Shown here piece after piece: positions 24,948 through 42,741 of a DNA stretch of 64,000 nucleotides. How positions within the stretch are numbered: the stretch's first letter is position 1; every line of letters starts with the position of its first letter. The notes below the pieces were generated by a model. The model had not been told where the DNA came from. It saw nothing but the letters and a program-made list of their open reading frames with translations, and did no database searches. The translations under genes were made by a program, and so were the position numbers. The stretch spans positions 1-64,000 of the forward strand of contig CM049407.1 of the NCBI GenBank assembly GCA_026929865.2, written 5' to 3'. The stretch is from Hyperoplus lanceolatus (lineage: Eukaryota; Chordata; Actinopteri; Uranoscopiformes; Ammodytidae).

Positions 24948-27576
24948 CAGAGAGAGAGAAAGGGGGAAGAGGGAGGGAGAGAGAGAGAGAGACACAGATG
25001 TGATGATTTCCACGCACCTTGCAGCTGATCCTCCTGTTAGTCCAGTTTTGCTGCTTGTTCTGAAAATATAAACACAACGTTTGATTCCACTTCCAAAGCG
25101 CTTACATTGTGCTTGATTTTCTTTCTCACTGTTATTTTAATAGTCTTCCCTACAATTTATATGAGACTGTCCACCGCGACCCATTACGTCACTGCGACCC
25201 ATTACGTCACTGCGACCCATTACGTCACCGCGACCCATTACGTCACCGTGACCCATTACGTTCAAGCACAACGTTTAAAAAAAATTGCTGAAGGATTCTT
25301 GTTGGTCTGAGGTGGAAGTGGAATATTTGATGCAATCGTACTTGAGTACGGTACTGGGCAACTTTGCCTGGTGTGAGTGTGCCCTGAGAAGAAGTTGTTT
25401 GGATGACCACAGTTAGATTTAAACTGGGCTGCGTCTGTGATGGTGTTAATGTCAGGGGGAGACATGTTACATCGTCTCGGGCAGCAACTGTTAAAGTGCG
25501 ATCACCCCAAAGATTGTACCTCAAAGTTTAAGAGAGAGAGAGGGGGAGATGGAGTGGGAGTGAGGGAGGGAGAGAAAGAGACACAGATGTGATGATTTCC
25601 ACACACCTTGTAGCTCAGGGGTGTCCAAACTACGGCCCCCGCTTTTTATTGGCCCGCAGCCGATTTTAAAGGTATAATGTAATATGGCCATTTATTTTTT
25701 ATTTTTTTAGTTAACCCACTAGTGCAGGGGTGTCAAAACTGATTGATTGGCCCGTGGCCGATTTTAAAAATATAATGTAATATGACCATTTTAATTTTTA
25801 AATAATTTAGATGCATTCATTATATTACAGAGAAATATGTCCCATAAAAGAAAAAGAGCAACAAGCCCATCCCAGAGGACCCTGCATAAAATTTTATTTT
25901 AAATTAATATTATTATGGAAAATCTATGTGTCCTTCTTCAATAGCTTCTAATTCATCTGACACACTCAGTGCGTTTACATGCAGACTCATAATCGGATAA
26001 CTAAACGAATAAGACCTCAACAGGACTTTTAACCTGCATGTAAACACCTTTATCCGATCTACTTCGGACACAAATCGGCACAATAACGGACAAGAGAAGT
26101 CGGATAAGAACACCTAGATAATTCGTTCATTGTCGGCTTTCTCTCTGCATGTATACAGGGATCGGATATCGCATATCGGACTTCTCGTTCTGTGCTTGTG
26201 TGCCTGCGCGTGATAGGCTACACCATGGGTTATTGACGGAAGAGAACCGGACGTGGCTCTAAAACCACTTGTTGAAAGCATGGTTGAAAGGGCTACAGCG
26301 CCACCTAGCATAGTGGAGACAGCCATGCATCGGACATTTATCCGATTTCTGAAAGGCCATGTATACTCAGACAAGTGACACAGTCCGTTCGAGTGTCTTG
26401 TTCGATATATGTGATAATCCAATCTAGTTCTGCCATGTAACCGCACTGAGTGTCTCCAAATAATTTTTTCATACAAAATTCTTCAGATTAAGCCTCTTAT
26501 TTTTCTCTCAAAGTGCTCCAGATTCATGCATTTCACTTTAAAAAGTTAAAAAAATCTCACGGGGGGATTACCCCCGGACCCCCCTAGGAGGGTCGGGATC
26601 TCGGCTGGCTACTATTTTCACCCAGCTGGACATTGGAGGCAATAGCAGAAAACACTGGGTGTCTGAAAGCATTTAACAATAGTCAAACATTTGGGCAGCG
26701 CTGACATTGGAGAGGGCCCCCCTAATCAAATCCTGCTTAGGGCCCCATGAAGGCTTGGACCGGCTCTGAGGGGAAATGTGTCTGTTTAATGTGCAAGGAA
26801 AGTGTTGCCGTGAAGAAGGATTACAATTTACGAAGACACTATGAAACTAAACATCAGAGCAGCTACATGTCCTGATAAATGTGTTATTTTTGCCAAGTGG
26901 CCCGGCCCTTCGTAGATTTTTCTGTATGTGGCCCTCAGTGAAAAAAAGTTTGGACACCCCTGGTGTAGAGCGTGTCAGGGAGGGACCATAGGGAGGGACC
27001 AAAGAGAACAAGTGGAGCGGTTGAGGTATTTGAATTCGAATCTCTATCCCAACTGATATTTTCTCCCCAAATCCTCCACCCCAGCTTTAACTACAATTGC
27101 ACCCTATATGTCTGTTTCAGTATAGAAAAGAGAATACTGCTGCAAACAACCAAGGTCTCTAATAAATACAATACTTCTCAAATAAAAGTGCATGTTCTGC
27201 ACCGCAACCAAAACAAGCCTGAACATTTGGCATGTTTACATCATCTTGACACGATTTAAGCCATAATTACGTATTGCGGTACAGTGCAGTTCTGAAAAAA
27301 GGAATAAAAATAGTTTGATTTAACTGCAACATAATTTATACGGAATATGGCCTAAGGTGAAAGAAATCAATTACATCAACATTAAAATGAGCTTTTTTCT
27401 GTCCAGGTATCTGTGAACACAAGGCCAGTTATTCATTAGTGATTCTTACCTTGAGTCAGAGACTGTAGGGCCGTCACGGCTACGCTCAGTTTAGCCAACT
27501 CTTTCAGCACTTCAAACAGTGGATCTGCAGAGACACAGCAAGCCAGCAGCAACACAAACACAGCATGGGTCTTCAT
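23432..27576 (-). CDS. Gene 3: C1q-domain gene (subtype C)
   Basis: Exons: 27576-27450 (signal; MKTHAVFVLLLACCVSADPL, then LKELAKLSVAVTALQSLTQ), 24883-24821 (coil, [20 protein letters not shown]), 24322-24191 (132 nt, first half of C1q) and 23706-23432 (second half; [45 protein letters not shown]). Using these, 597 nt give about 198 residues. A further 42-nt coil exon at 25059-25018 has intact splice borders but an in-frame TAA where the others have AAA (Lys). Because all coil exons are phase 1-1, skipping it restores a full frame. A third coil remnant ends at 25615 and is cut by a hAT element. The protein is a secreted globular C1q-like protein without collagen. It is paired with gene 5 by its signal exon. 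Confidence 0.8.
24410..24690 (-). mobile_element. Ancient L2-like 3' relic shared by all gene copies
   Basis: On the minus strand the frame reads [20 protein letters not shown] then [13 protein letters not shown], an L2-like C-terminal tail, followed by a 3' part ending near GCTTCATAAATAAATGTTAA. Equivalent relics lie in introns of gene 1 (about 8240-8470, 8800-9430 and 9690-9790), gene 2 (16255-16510, 16990-17280), gene 4 (about 29960-30060, 32040-32220), gene 6 (49890-50140, 52180-52380) and elsewhere in gene 3 (25400-25520). It therefore predates the cluster expansion. Confidence 0.75.
25018..25059 (-). pseudogene. Gene 3 coil exon with in-frame stop
   Basis: This is a 42-nt coil exon of the EQAAKLDKQEDQLQG type with acceptor and donor retained. 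The lysine codon AAA is TAA (plus strand TTA at 25039-25041), ending translation if the exon is included. Counterparts in genes 2, 4, 6 and 7 have an open codon here. Confidence 0.75.
25175..25261. repeat. 18-bp tandem repeat carrying TTACGTCA (CRE/ATF-like) boxes
   Basis: There are five units of about 18 bp, each containing CCCATTACGT. Four of the five carry TTACGTCA, the reverse of TGACGTAA, a CREB/ATF-like half-consensus. It lies in the first large intron of gene 3, beside the coil exons. The paralogous intron of gene 6 (51898-51936) has only two units. The regulatory role is unproven. Confidence 0.7.
25616..26962. mobile_element. hAT-type element interrupting a coil exon, with nested insertions
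   Basis: The termini are CAGGGGTGTCCAAACTACGG and AGTTTGGACACCCCTG, the common fish hAT pattern. The 8-bp flanks TTGTAGCT and GTGTAGAG match only partly. The left flank (CACACACCTTGTAGCT) is the donor end of a coil exon of gene 3, so that exon is truncated. Nested inside are an inverted copy of the CAGAGCCGG hAT family (about 25814-26768) and, within that, a short element. Confidence 0.75.
25972..26446. mobile_element. Miniature inverted-repeat element, third nesting level
   Basis: The inverted ends are CAGTGCGTTTACATGCAG and CTGCCATGTAACCGCACTG. It splits sequence that is continuous in other copies of the surrounding hAT family (for example 49170-49210). No coding frame. Confidence 0.65.
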
Positions 27577-27778
27577 CTCTGTGTCTGTGAGTGTGACTGT
27601 GTCTGTGTGTCTGTCTGTGTGTCTGTGTGTGTGTTTCTGAGTTTCTCTGTCTCACATCAAACAGCATCAAGTCTTTCACACAGTCTTCAAACTACATTAA
27701 ACTCCACCCACCCCGTAGTCCTCTTCTGACTGGCTACATTCTTATTTTCCTATCTGTTCATTGGTCTGTCTGTCTGTG

Positions 27779-27819
<41 letters not shown>

Positions 27820-27840
27820 CTATGTGTAAAATTAAAAAAA
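27577..27840 (-). promoter_or_regulatory. Upstream region of gene 3: GT/GTCT repeats and conserved block
   Basis: Directly before the start codon is a degenerate (GT/GTCT)n tract of about 60 bp. Beyond it, 27700-27770 is conserved with the gene 5 upstream region (42590-42660), including CAGACCAATGAACAGATAGG on the minus strand with a CCAAT box. A (GT)n tract follows at about 27781-27818. The promoter role is inferred from position and conservation. Confidence 0.4.
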
Positions 27841-28079
27841 AAACTAAAAGTCTAGATGTTGGATGAAGCCAGAGTTTCTGGAGAACGCTTGTTGTTGAAA
27901 CCTGTCCGTACTGTGTGTGCACAGATGATAATCTGGTGTTCACACACAGTCTATCGTCTATCAATCACCTTAAGAAGATTTTTTAATTAGGAAAATATTT
28001 TCAGGAACGTATTCTAAAAGCCCCAGAACAACCTGCATTTATTCGAATCATATAAGCGCTCTAGAGGCGGAGAGAATAC

Positions 28080-28182
28080 CTTCCTTCAGCTTCTCAATCT
28101 CAGTCTGCTGTCCCTCCAGTTTGTCTGCTTGATCCTCCAGTTTGGCTGCTTGTTCCTCCAGTTTGGCTGCTTGTTCCTCCAG
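28080..28182 (-). pseudogene. Orphan coiled-coil exon fragment
   Basis: The minus strand encodes three repeats of EEQAAKL/EDQADKL followed by EGQQTEIEKLKE and a donor (GTATTC) in phase 1. It is a longer coil exon than any other in the cluster. The 5' side lacks an acceptor and joins abruptly, at about 28183, to the 3' flank of gene 4. It lies upstream of the gene 3 start and downstream of gene 4, so it belongs to neither gene as modelled. It is probably the remnant of a deleted copy at a duplication breakpoint. Confidence 0.7.
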
Positions 28183-28659
28183 ATTTATACAAGTAGAGCT
28201 GACTTTAAACTGCTGCATTTTAATCAAACCAACATATAATAAAGATATGTATACAAGTATGTAAGTGATTCTATAACTTAAACTTTCAGACCAAGGAAGG
28301 TAAATACTGGAAACGGCTCAAAGTGTTTAAATGCTCTGAGCAATAAAAACTTCTTGTTTTATTACGACTTGAAGCAATTGTTTGTTGTTGCTTTCAATCT
28401 GTTGATATTTAAATGAACCAACAATATTAATGAAACGTCCAGAGATGCTTTGCAGTGAAGTTTAATGACAAAGGAATCAGACAAATTACATGACATGAAA
28501 TTTGTCTTCATTCAGTTGCAGATTTGAACAGCTATGATGTTCTTATATGAAGAAAAGTGAGACATTAACTTGACTGCAGTGATTCAGATCTTTTAAATGC
28601 AAGAATTATTAGAGAAATTAAACCTGCTTTAACATCATGTAGGTGAAGATGGTTGTGTG

Positions 28660-29894
28660 TTACATTGTGAAAAGCATATGGCCACTGAAGGTGGTGTAGT
28701 GGTCGGTGTTGTCATACACTGTTGTGCGTCCCCACAGATGCACAGACACGACATCTCCAGCCTCCAGGAGCAGTGAGGCGCCGTTAGAAGCAGACACTCC
28801 ACCGGACGGCTGGTCATCAAAAGCGAGGAAGATGTTCTCCGAGTTCTTCACCAACACGGCGCCGGTAAACCGACCTTTGGATCCATAAATGTGCCACTCA
28901 AAGTGATAGGCTCCTTTCAGCGGTGCAGTGAAGGCACCTGTGGAACGTTTGTTTCATTTTAAAGCAACACACTGCAGGTGAATAGGGTAAAGAATGAAAT
29001 GTATAGATATTACCATGAAACCTTGCCAGTTGGTTACTGACATAAAAAAAAAAAAAAATTTTTTTTGAGAAATTCTTGAAATAATTTGCCAAAATCAAAT
29101 CAATTATTCATAAGTTTGCATCTCTTTTTAAAACCATAAATCTAGATGTTGGATGAAGCCAGAGTTAAAATCTTTAATTTTTTCAACATATTAGTTTCCA
29201 AAGTTTTTACAGAACAGATTTTGGATACAGACTTTTTCATTTTATAAATCATAAAAATAATAGATACAGCTCCTAAAAAAATGCTTTTTTAGCATGTTTG
29301 TAAGAAGGAAAAGTCTCATAAATCAGACAGTGAACATCATATGAACTAATCCTTCTGTAATAACCTTCAGAATAGTGTAAGGAATGATTATGGAAAGTTT
29401 GGTTCATGTAAGTGGTTTAGAAGTTGAGATTTTTGTTTCAGAGTATTGAAAAAACTCATGTTGAAATAATGGCTGTTAATAATATGGTTGTATAGGAGAA
29501 ATGATGTAATGGAGGCTAAATAGACACATCTCAAAGTTAATTTTTGATTGAAATTGAATTTTGGTTTTCCCTCAAACCCCCTCTAAAAAAAAATTTCACT
29601 TTTTTCCCCCCCCGAAAAAAACAGGATTTTTTTGTTTGGGGTCTTTTGTTGGGGGTGGGTGGTTCCTCTGTTGGGGGGGGGGGGGTTTTGGGGCGGGGGG
29701 GGGTTTTTGTTTTGGGGGTTCGGGGGGTGGGGGCCCCCCCGCCCCCCCCCGCGACACCCTCCTTTTTAACTGGGAGGGAGAGAGAGGGAGAGAGAGGATC
29801 CTCCCCTTCCTCTTTCTTCCTTTATCCATCTATTTATCCCCCCCCCCCCCCCCCCCCGCCCCACCCACCACAACAACATCAAAAAACAAAAAAA

Positions 29895-29926
<32 letters not shown>

Positions 29927-32900
29927 AAGGAGAGGGGGAGGGATGTTTTTGGTTTTTTTGTTTTCAGGTTAGATTTAAACTGGGCTGCGTCTGTGATGGT
30001 GTTAATGTCAGGGGGAGACATGTTCCATTGTCTCTGGCAGCAACTGTTGAATTGAGATCACCCCAAAATTCCTGCTGTCACTTTATCGAAATTATAGTTA
30101 GGAAAATATATTCTGGTTGAACATGTTTTAACATGTCTTTGTTAGAGGAGATGTGGATCCACACACCTGCAGATTGTTAAAAAAAAAAAAAAAACACAGA
30201 TAAAGTTTGAGAGAGAGAGAGAAGGAGAGAGGGGAGAGAGAGAGGGAGGGGGGGACACACAGATGGGATGATTTCCACACACCTTTAGGCTGATCCTCCT
30301 GTTTGCCCAGTTTCGCTGCTTGTTCTGAAAAGATAAATAAAAAGTTTGATTCCACTGCAGCAGCAGTTGAGATTTTTACATATTTGAAAATATTTGTAGA
30401 ATAAATTGTACTATTTCCTTAGAAAAAATAGCCCAGCTTTAATAGTTCAGCATATTAATGCAATGTATAAAGCAACCAGATGTGCCCACTCCAGGCCCGG
30501 TTCTAGACAGTCAGATTAGGGTGGGCCTGTGGAAATTTTAGGTGGGCACACTGGGCAGAGAGACCGAAGATCAGAGCACGCGAGCCAACATTGTTTTGCC
30601 CTTGTAAGATCTCTGTGTATGATTTTTGGCACATTTACTGTGAATTGTGTAGAACACAATGTGCAAATAAACTTTGTGTTGCTGTGTGGGACATTTGATT
30701 CTTCATGTTTTTTTTCTCCAAAATGTTTATGAATAACATATAATATATACAACATCAATGTGTCTTTTTTTTTTTTTTTTTTTTTAAATCGCAGTATTAA
30801 CTGTAGGCAGCCTGAGCTGATTGAAGAGAAAGCTTTGGGACTGGGCAACCTGGATGGTGGTAGTCCAGAGCTATATACTATACACATAGATATATAGTAT
30901 TTCCACTATTGGCTCCAATGTCCAGCTGGGTGAAAATAGTAGCCAGCCGAGGTCACAACTCTGCTAGGGGGGTCCGGGGGTATGCCCCCCCGGGAGATTT
31001 TTTTTTTTACCTTTTTAAAGTGAAATGCATGAATCTGGTGCACTTTGAGAGGAAAATTAAGAGGCTAAATCTGAGGAATTTTGTGTGAACAAATAATTTG
31101 GACACACTGGGTCGGATGAATTAGAAGCCATTGAAGAAAGACACATGGATTTTCCATAGAAATATAAAAATATTATGCCGGGTCCTCTGGGATGGGCTTG
31201 GTGCTCTTTTTCTTTTACGGGACATGTTTCTCTGTAATATAATGAATTAATTTAAATGCAGTGAGAGGAACGAAGCAGAAGAACTCTGTTGTCCAGTTAT
31301 CTTTTTTTCCACAGACGAGGCTGAAATAGGCTATAGACTATACACAGTGCATGGGCAACTTAGGGCAGCCCCATTTCCAAATATTTTTAAATAAACTCAA
31401 TACACACTGTGCATGCCATGGACTTGAACGTGACGTGATCAGTTAACCTCGGATTACCTCCCAGATGATCTGATTCAATTATTAAGATATTAACTATCTA
31501 CCAAAACATTGTATTCCTTTTATTGTATGATAATTTACATTTACATAATATGATGTTGATATCAAACACACAAACTAAAAAAACAACAAAATAAAAAAAT
31601 TAATTGGGGGGGGCCCCCCTGGCAGTCGGGACCCTAAGCAACCGCTCATTTCGCTTATGCCTCGGGCCGGCTCTGCTGACCATTGACCACTTTAAGTGGG
31701 TGGGTAACTTGGAGGCAGGCTGTCCTGCCCACCCAATAATACAATTAGATGCAATGCATGGTAATGGTATATTCTTTAGTATTAATTAATTGTCTGAATT
31801 GTATTTGACATGTTCTTGGACAGTGAATGAACAGGTCCGTCCGATAGTGGGTCTGGACTTCCACCTTAAAAAAAGAAATAAAAATGTTTTGATTGGGTGG
31901 GCACAGTCCACATTTGGGGCCCACCCTGGCCCCTGGCTACCGCCGGCCCTGGCCCACTCCCATACAAAAAAGTGTTTAAACTTGAAAATATATTCTGGTT
32001 AGGTATGTTTGAACATTGTTAGAGGAGATGTGATTAATCCACAAACCGTACTTGAGTACAGTACAGGGCAACTTTGCCTGGTGTGAGTGCGCCCTTAGAA
32101 GAAGTTGGATGATCACAGTTAGATTTAAACTGGGTTCCACTGTGATGGTGTTAATGTCAGGGGGAGACATGTTCCATAGTCTCGGGCAGCAACTGTTAAA
32201 GTGAGATCACCCCAAAATTCCTGCTGTCACTTTATCGAAATTATAGTTAGGAAAATATATTTTGGTTGAAAATGTTTTAACATGTCTTTGTTAGAGGAGA
32301 AGTGGATCCACACACCTGCTGATTTGCTGCTTGTTCTAAAAAAAACAAAAAAAAACACAGATAAAGTTTGAGAGAGAGAGAAGGAGGGAGAGAGAGGGGG
32401 AGAGAGAGGGAGAGGGATGGAGGGAGAGAGAGAGAGAGACACAGATGTAATGATTTCCACACACCTTTCAGCTGATCCTCCTGTTTGTCCAGTTTTGCTG
32501 CTTGTTCTGAAAAGATAAATAAAAAGTTGATTCCACTGCAGCAACAGTTTGGAGATTTTTACATATTTGAAAATATTTGTAGAATAAATTGTACTATTTC
32601 CTTAGAAAAAAAATAGCCCAGCTTTAATAGTTGAGCATATTAATGCAATGTATAAAAGCAGATGTGCCCACTCCCCATATACAAAAGTGTTTAAAAACTT
32701 GAAAATGTTCCCTACATTTGGAACAAACAACTCTTAATTACACCACGAGCGAACAAACACCTGAACCAATTTTTTGCATCAACTTTTAAGACTTCATCTA
32801 CTTCCATTGCTGGAAAAAAGCTTAAAGTTGTGAACCAACTCATCTTTGTAGCACTATTAACCTGACAGACAATGTACCTTTATTCTCTGCTTGCAGGTTT

Positions 32901-33040
32901 TTCACCTCCAGCTTCGTCTCAGCCAGTGAGGCGGTGAGCTCTCTCAGTGCAGCGTGGACGTCCTGTCGGTCCAACAGAGTCTTATTCTCTTTGGCGTAGA
33001 CGGAGCAGACGAGCATCAAAACCACAAGGACCTTCATCAT
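28660..33040 (-). CDS. Gene 4: C1q-domain gene (subtype B), one exon unreadable
   Basis: Exons: 33040-32878 (signal; MMKVLVVLMLVCSVYA then [20 protein letters not shown]), 32506-32465 and 30324-30283 (coil exons, EQAAKLDKQEDQLKG and EQAAKLGKQEDQPKG) and 28937-28660 (second half of the C1q domain; [49 protein letters not shown]). The expected 132-nt exon with the first half of the domain is not readable. Its place, about 29580-29770, is filled by homopolymer-rich sequence that keeps the spacing of the paralogues. With a normal 132-nt exon the product would be about 218 residues. The signal exon and upstream block pair it with gene 2. Confidence 0.7.
29560..29965. other. Base-call-corrupted stretch over gene 4 penultimate exon
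   Basis: Both flanks are clean family sequence (up to GGTTTTCCCT and from GTTTTCAGGTTAGATTT). Between them, runs of G, C, T and A replace the expected text, but landmarks survive in order: a GAGAGAGAGGGAGAGAG tract where the exon's acceptor repeat should be, CTTTATCCATCTATTTATCC for the L2 relic, and GGAGAGGGGGAGGGATGTTT. From the GGTTTTCCCT landmark to the GA tract is about 207 bp here and about 213 bp in gene 3. This looks like poor consensus, not biology. Confidence 0.7.
30492..31951. mobile_element. hAT-type element with GCCCACTC target duplication
   Basis: The termini are CAGGCCCGGTTCTAGAC and GCTACCGCCGGCCCTG. An exact 8-bp duplication GCCCACTC lies at 30484-30491 and 31952-31959. The empty site is seen in gene 2 at about 17684. 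It lies in an intron of gene 4 and contains a second element. Confidence 0.85.
30895..31675 (+). mobile_element. Nested CAGAGCCGG-family hAT copy
   Basis: The right end CGGGCCGGCTCTG is at 31675, and the interior matches 1-812 and 48863-49566 (TTTTACGGGACATGTTTCTC, GCAGTCGGGACCCTAAGC). The left terminus is not clear and appears lost. Confidence 0.65.
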
Positions 33041-33269
33041 GACGCTGATGGTTGAACTGTGTACACCTGTGATGTGTTTATGTAGAACAGCAGAAAGGGG
33101 CGTGGAGGAAAAGCCTCCAATGGCTGCAGCGGATTGTAAGTGTGAAGCAAGATTGCTGGCCCTCAACTGATTAACCTTAATTACCCTAATGAGAATCACC
33201 CTATGAGGTCAGGCCATTGAGAAAGGCCCGTTCCATCATGGCTGACTCAACCCATCCCCTGTACTCTGC

Positions 33270-33675
33270 GGTTGCGTTCCGAATCGCATACTTTATACTA
33301 TATAGTATGTAGAAAAAAGATTTAGGATGTTCTGATTCTTGTGGCCAGATTTAGGATGGTTAGAAGTACCCGGATGTCCTACTTCATGCGGCCAAGATTG
33401 TTAGTGTTGAAAAGTGCATCCTATTTGGGCGATTCTGACCCACAATCCAGTGCGCACGTGAAGTGACGTAACATCGACGAAGCCTCCATATGAAAACAAA
33501 CAGGGATGCGACGGATAGAAAAGCAAGAGGCAAGATCAAGGCGCAATGTTATGATGAAATAAGAGAGTAAAGTATGTCCCAATAGTATGCCTACTGCATC
33601 CTAACTATTCTTTTTATCATCGGATGTAGTATGTAGAATAGAAAAAAGAAAGAGGAGGAGATTCGGAACGCAACC
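33270..33675. mobile_element. Miniature inverted-repeat element upstream of gene 4
   Basis: The ends GGTTGCGTTCCGAATC and GATTCGGAACGCAACC are inverted. The paralogous block upstream of gene 2 (about 18262) lacks it, so it entered after that duplication. The target duplication is not clear. No coding frame. Confidence 0.7.
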
Positions 33676-33679
33676 TGAG

Positions 33680-34705
33680 TTTTCCTTGCTGCCAACAGGA
33701 CACAGATACAAGCTGCCACTTTGCCAAATGAACCGAATGAAAAATATATTTTATGCTGCTGCCATCAGACTCGTCAAGAACCACATGAAACTGTGATCTG
33801 TTATTAGTTGTCTTCTCTGTTATGTGTTAATGTTTCTCTTTTACTGCTGACTGTGCATCAAATTATCCCTCTGGAATAATAAAGAAACCTTCAACCTTGT
33901 CTCTTGTCCTAACTTACTGTTATCAACATTAAGTGTCTCGGATCATCATGGAGTGAGTGAGTGAGTGACTCTCTCTCTCTCTACTTTGCTCCACCCCAGC
34001 TCCTACATGCAGGCTCCATGAAGGTGTGACTATTGTATGTTCAAACCTGGATCGTCTGGTTTCTGCACTTTTCAGAAAACTATGTTTGAAATGGGGGTAC
34101 TCGTGGTATAGAGGACCCCCTCCCCCCCATAGAGGCTCAGTCCTCTTCACAGCAGACCCGGGTTAGAATCCAGACTGGGTCATTCTCTGCATGTCCTCCC
34201 CGCTTTGTGCCATTTCAAATCTGTCTAATAAAGTGAACAACCCCTCAAAAATAATCTTTTAAAAAAAGTTTGAAATTGAACAAAGGGGAGGTAAACTCGC
34301 CAGAGTTTAAAGAAATAGTTTAGGTTTTCAAAAAATAAAAAAATAGTGTAAATGTCTTTTGTTGTCCAAAAGGCCTTTTTCTGGGAACACAGAATCCAGG
34401 TGTCCCTACGTTAGTTGATGACTTTCAAACCTTCTGCCTGTGTGAACAGGACAGAGGAGGTGGTGATGACTAGGCTGGGAATAGACTGTAAAGCCAGGAA
34501 CATTATAAGAGTTCAATAACTCCAGAAGGTGGCAGTAGTGCCACATTAACATTTCCACGTCTCCATTCTCTTCTTACTGTTTCTAAATACAAATTTAAAC
34601 CAACAATGTAGTTTAGCTCCAAGCTTAAAATACTTTTTCACATTATGTCAAGCTTTTGTTCAAAGTGTTCAACTCATTTATAAGTAATTAGCTATTCAGC
34701 TAGGA
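33680..34705. other. Intergenic block paralogous to 18262-21142
   Basis: It is nearly collinear with the region upstream of gene 2 (GAACCACATGAAACTGTGAT; CTCCAGAAGGTGGCAGTAGT) but without the Harbinger pair and the hAT element. It includes one SINE-like unit at about 34135-34235. No gene seen. Confidence 0.7.
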
Positions 34706-35031
34706 GCTCCCAGTAACCATGAGGTCTCTGGTTCCTCCTCCCAGTAACCATGAGGTCTCTGGTTCCTCCCAGTAACCATGAGGTCTCTGGTTCCTCCTCC
34801 CAGTAACCATGAGGTCTCTGGTTCCTCCCAGTAACCATGAGGACTCTGGTCCCTCCTCCCAGTAACCATGAGGACTCTGGTCCCTCCTCCCAGTAACCAT
34901 GAGGTCTCTGGTTCCTCCCAGTAACCATGAGGACTCTGGTCCCTCCTCCCAGTAACCATGAGGTCTCTGGTTCCTCCCAGTAACCATGAGATTTCTGGTT
35001 CCTCCTCCCAGTAACCATGAGGTCTCTGGTT
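34706..35031. repeat. Minisatellite, about 11 units of 28/31 bp
   Basis: It is paralogous to 22253-22402 and has expanded to about 11 units. Two unit lengths alternate, differing by one CCT. All three minus frames are open over the array, a property of the unit sequence. Confidence 0.85.
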
Positions 35032-36054
35032 GGATCCCCGGCACCGGACAGGAGGGTGTTAGTAGTATAACTAGTGGTGGCTGCTATTACTATCTATGGT
35101 GCCCACCATCTCTACCATTGTGTCCTTGAGCAAGACACTTAACCCCAAACTGCTGGTTTGATGTAAAATAAATGATGGAAGGAAATCAATTAATTAATTT
35201 GAATCCACTTTGATAGAGATCTTTAACCGACAATGTGCTGTGCTTTCTCTTCTCACTAGGCTGAAACGGGCCAGCTCTGTTAAGCTTTGTTACAACGTAT
35301 ACAAGTTTACAAGTGTCTTGAATATTTGTTTACACTGTACGGAGCATTTTCTTACTTGAATGTTCACAAGCCATCCAGCAGTGTTAAAATGATTCAAATT
35401 GGCTCCATAATTACAAATAAATACAAAAACAGTCCAATAAAATTCTGCATTTTCTAATCTACTTTAGCTTCTATGAAAATGTTGAAATATTTTCCTTTGA
35501 CACCCCGTACCTGTATCTGAATATAATCTTAGGAAACTCTGAATACAAGTAGAGCTGACTTTAAACTGCCACTTTTTAATCAAACCAGCATATAATAAAG
35601 ATATCTATACAAGTAAATCAATAATATCATATAATTTAAATTTAATACACTTTCAGACCAATGAAGGTAAATACTGGAAACGGCTCAAAATGTTTAAATA
35701 CTTTGAGCAATAAAAACTTCTGTCTTTTTTTATTACGACTTGAAGCAATTGTTTGTTGTTGCTTTCAATATGTTGATACTTAAATGACACCAACAATATT
35801 AATGAAACGTCCAGAGATGCTTTGCAGTGAAGTTTAATGACAAAGGAATCAGACAAATTACATGACATGAAATTTGTCTTCATTCAGTTGCAGATTTAAA
35901 CATTTATGATTTATATATATGCTGTTATATGAAGGAAAATGAGAAGTTAACTTGACTTTGCTGCAGTGATTCAGATTATGATCTTTTAAATGCAAGAATT
36001 ATTAAAGAAAAGCAAAACCTGCTTTAACATCATGTAGGTGAAGGTGTTTGTGTG

Positions 36055-42412
<6,358 letters not shown>

Positions 42413-42658
42413 CTCTGTGTCTGTGTGTGTGTCTGTCTCTGTGTCTGTGTGAGTGTGAGTGTGTCTGTGTGTGTGTCTGTGTGTGTGAGTGTGAGTGTGT
42501 CTGTGTGTGTGTCTGTGTGTGTTTCTGAGTTTCTCTGTCTCACATCAAACAGCATCAAGTCTTATACAGTCTTCAAACCATATTAAACTCCACCCACCCC
42601 GTAGTGTCCTCTTCTGACTGGCTACATTCTTATTTTCCTATCTGTTCATTGGTCTGTA

Positions 42659-42741
<83 letters not shown>

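Noticed and set aside
25175-25261. CRISPR-like array of short repeats
   Set aside because: The units are contiguous without unique spacers, and the context is a vertebrate intron.
29544-30055. Open frames with poly-Lys, Gly and Pro around 29.5-30.0 kb
   Set aside because: They fall in the corrupted homopolymer stretch and are not credible coding sequence.
34692-35044. Repetitive protein frames over the minisatellite (GYWEEEPETSWLL type)
   Set aside because: All three minus frames are open because the 28/31-bp unit has no stops. There are no splice sites or start context, and the DNA unit, not the protein, is conserved.
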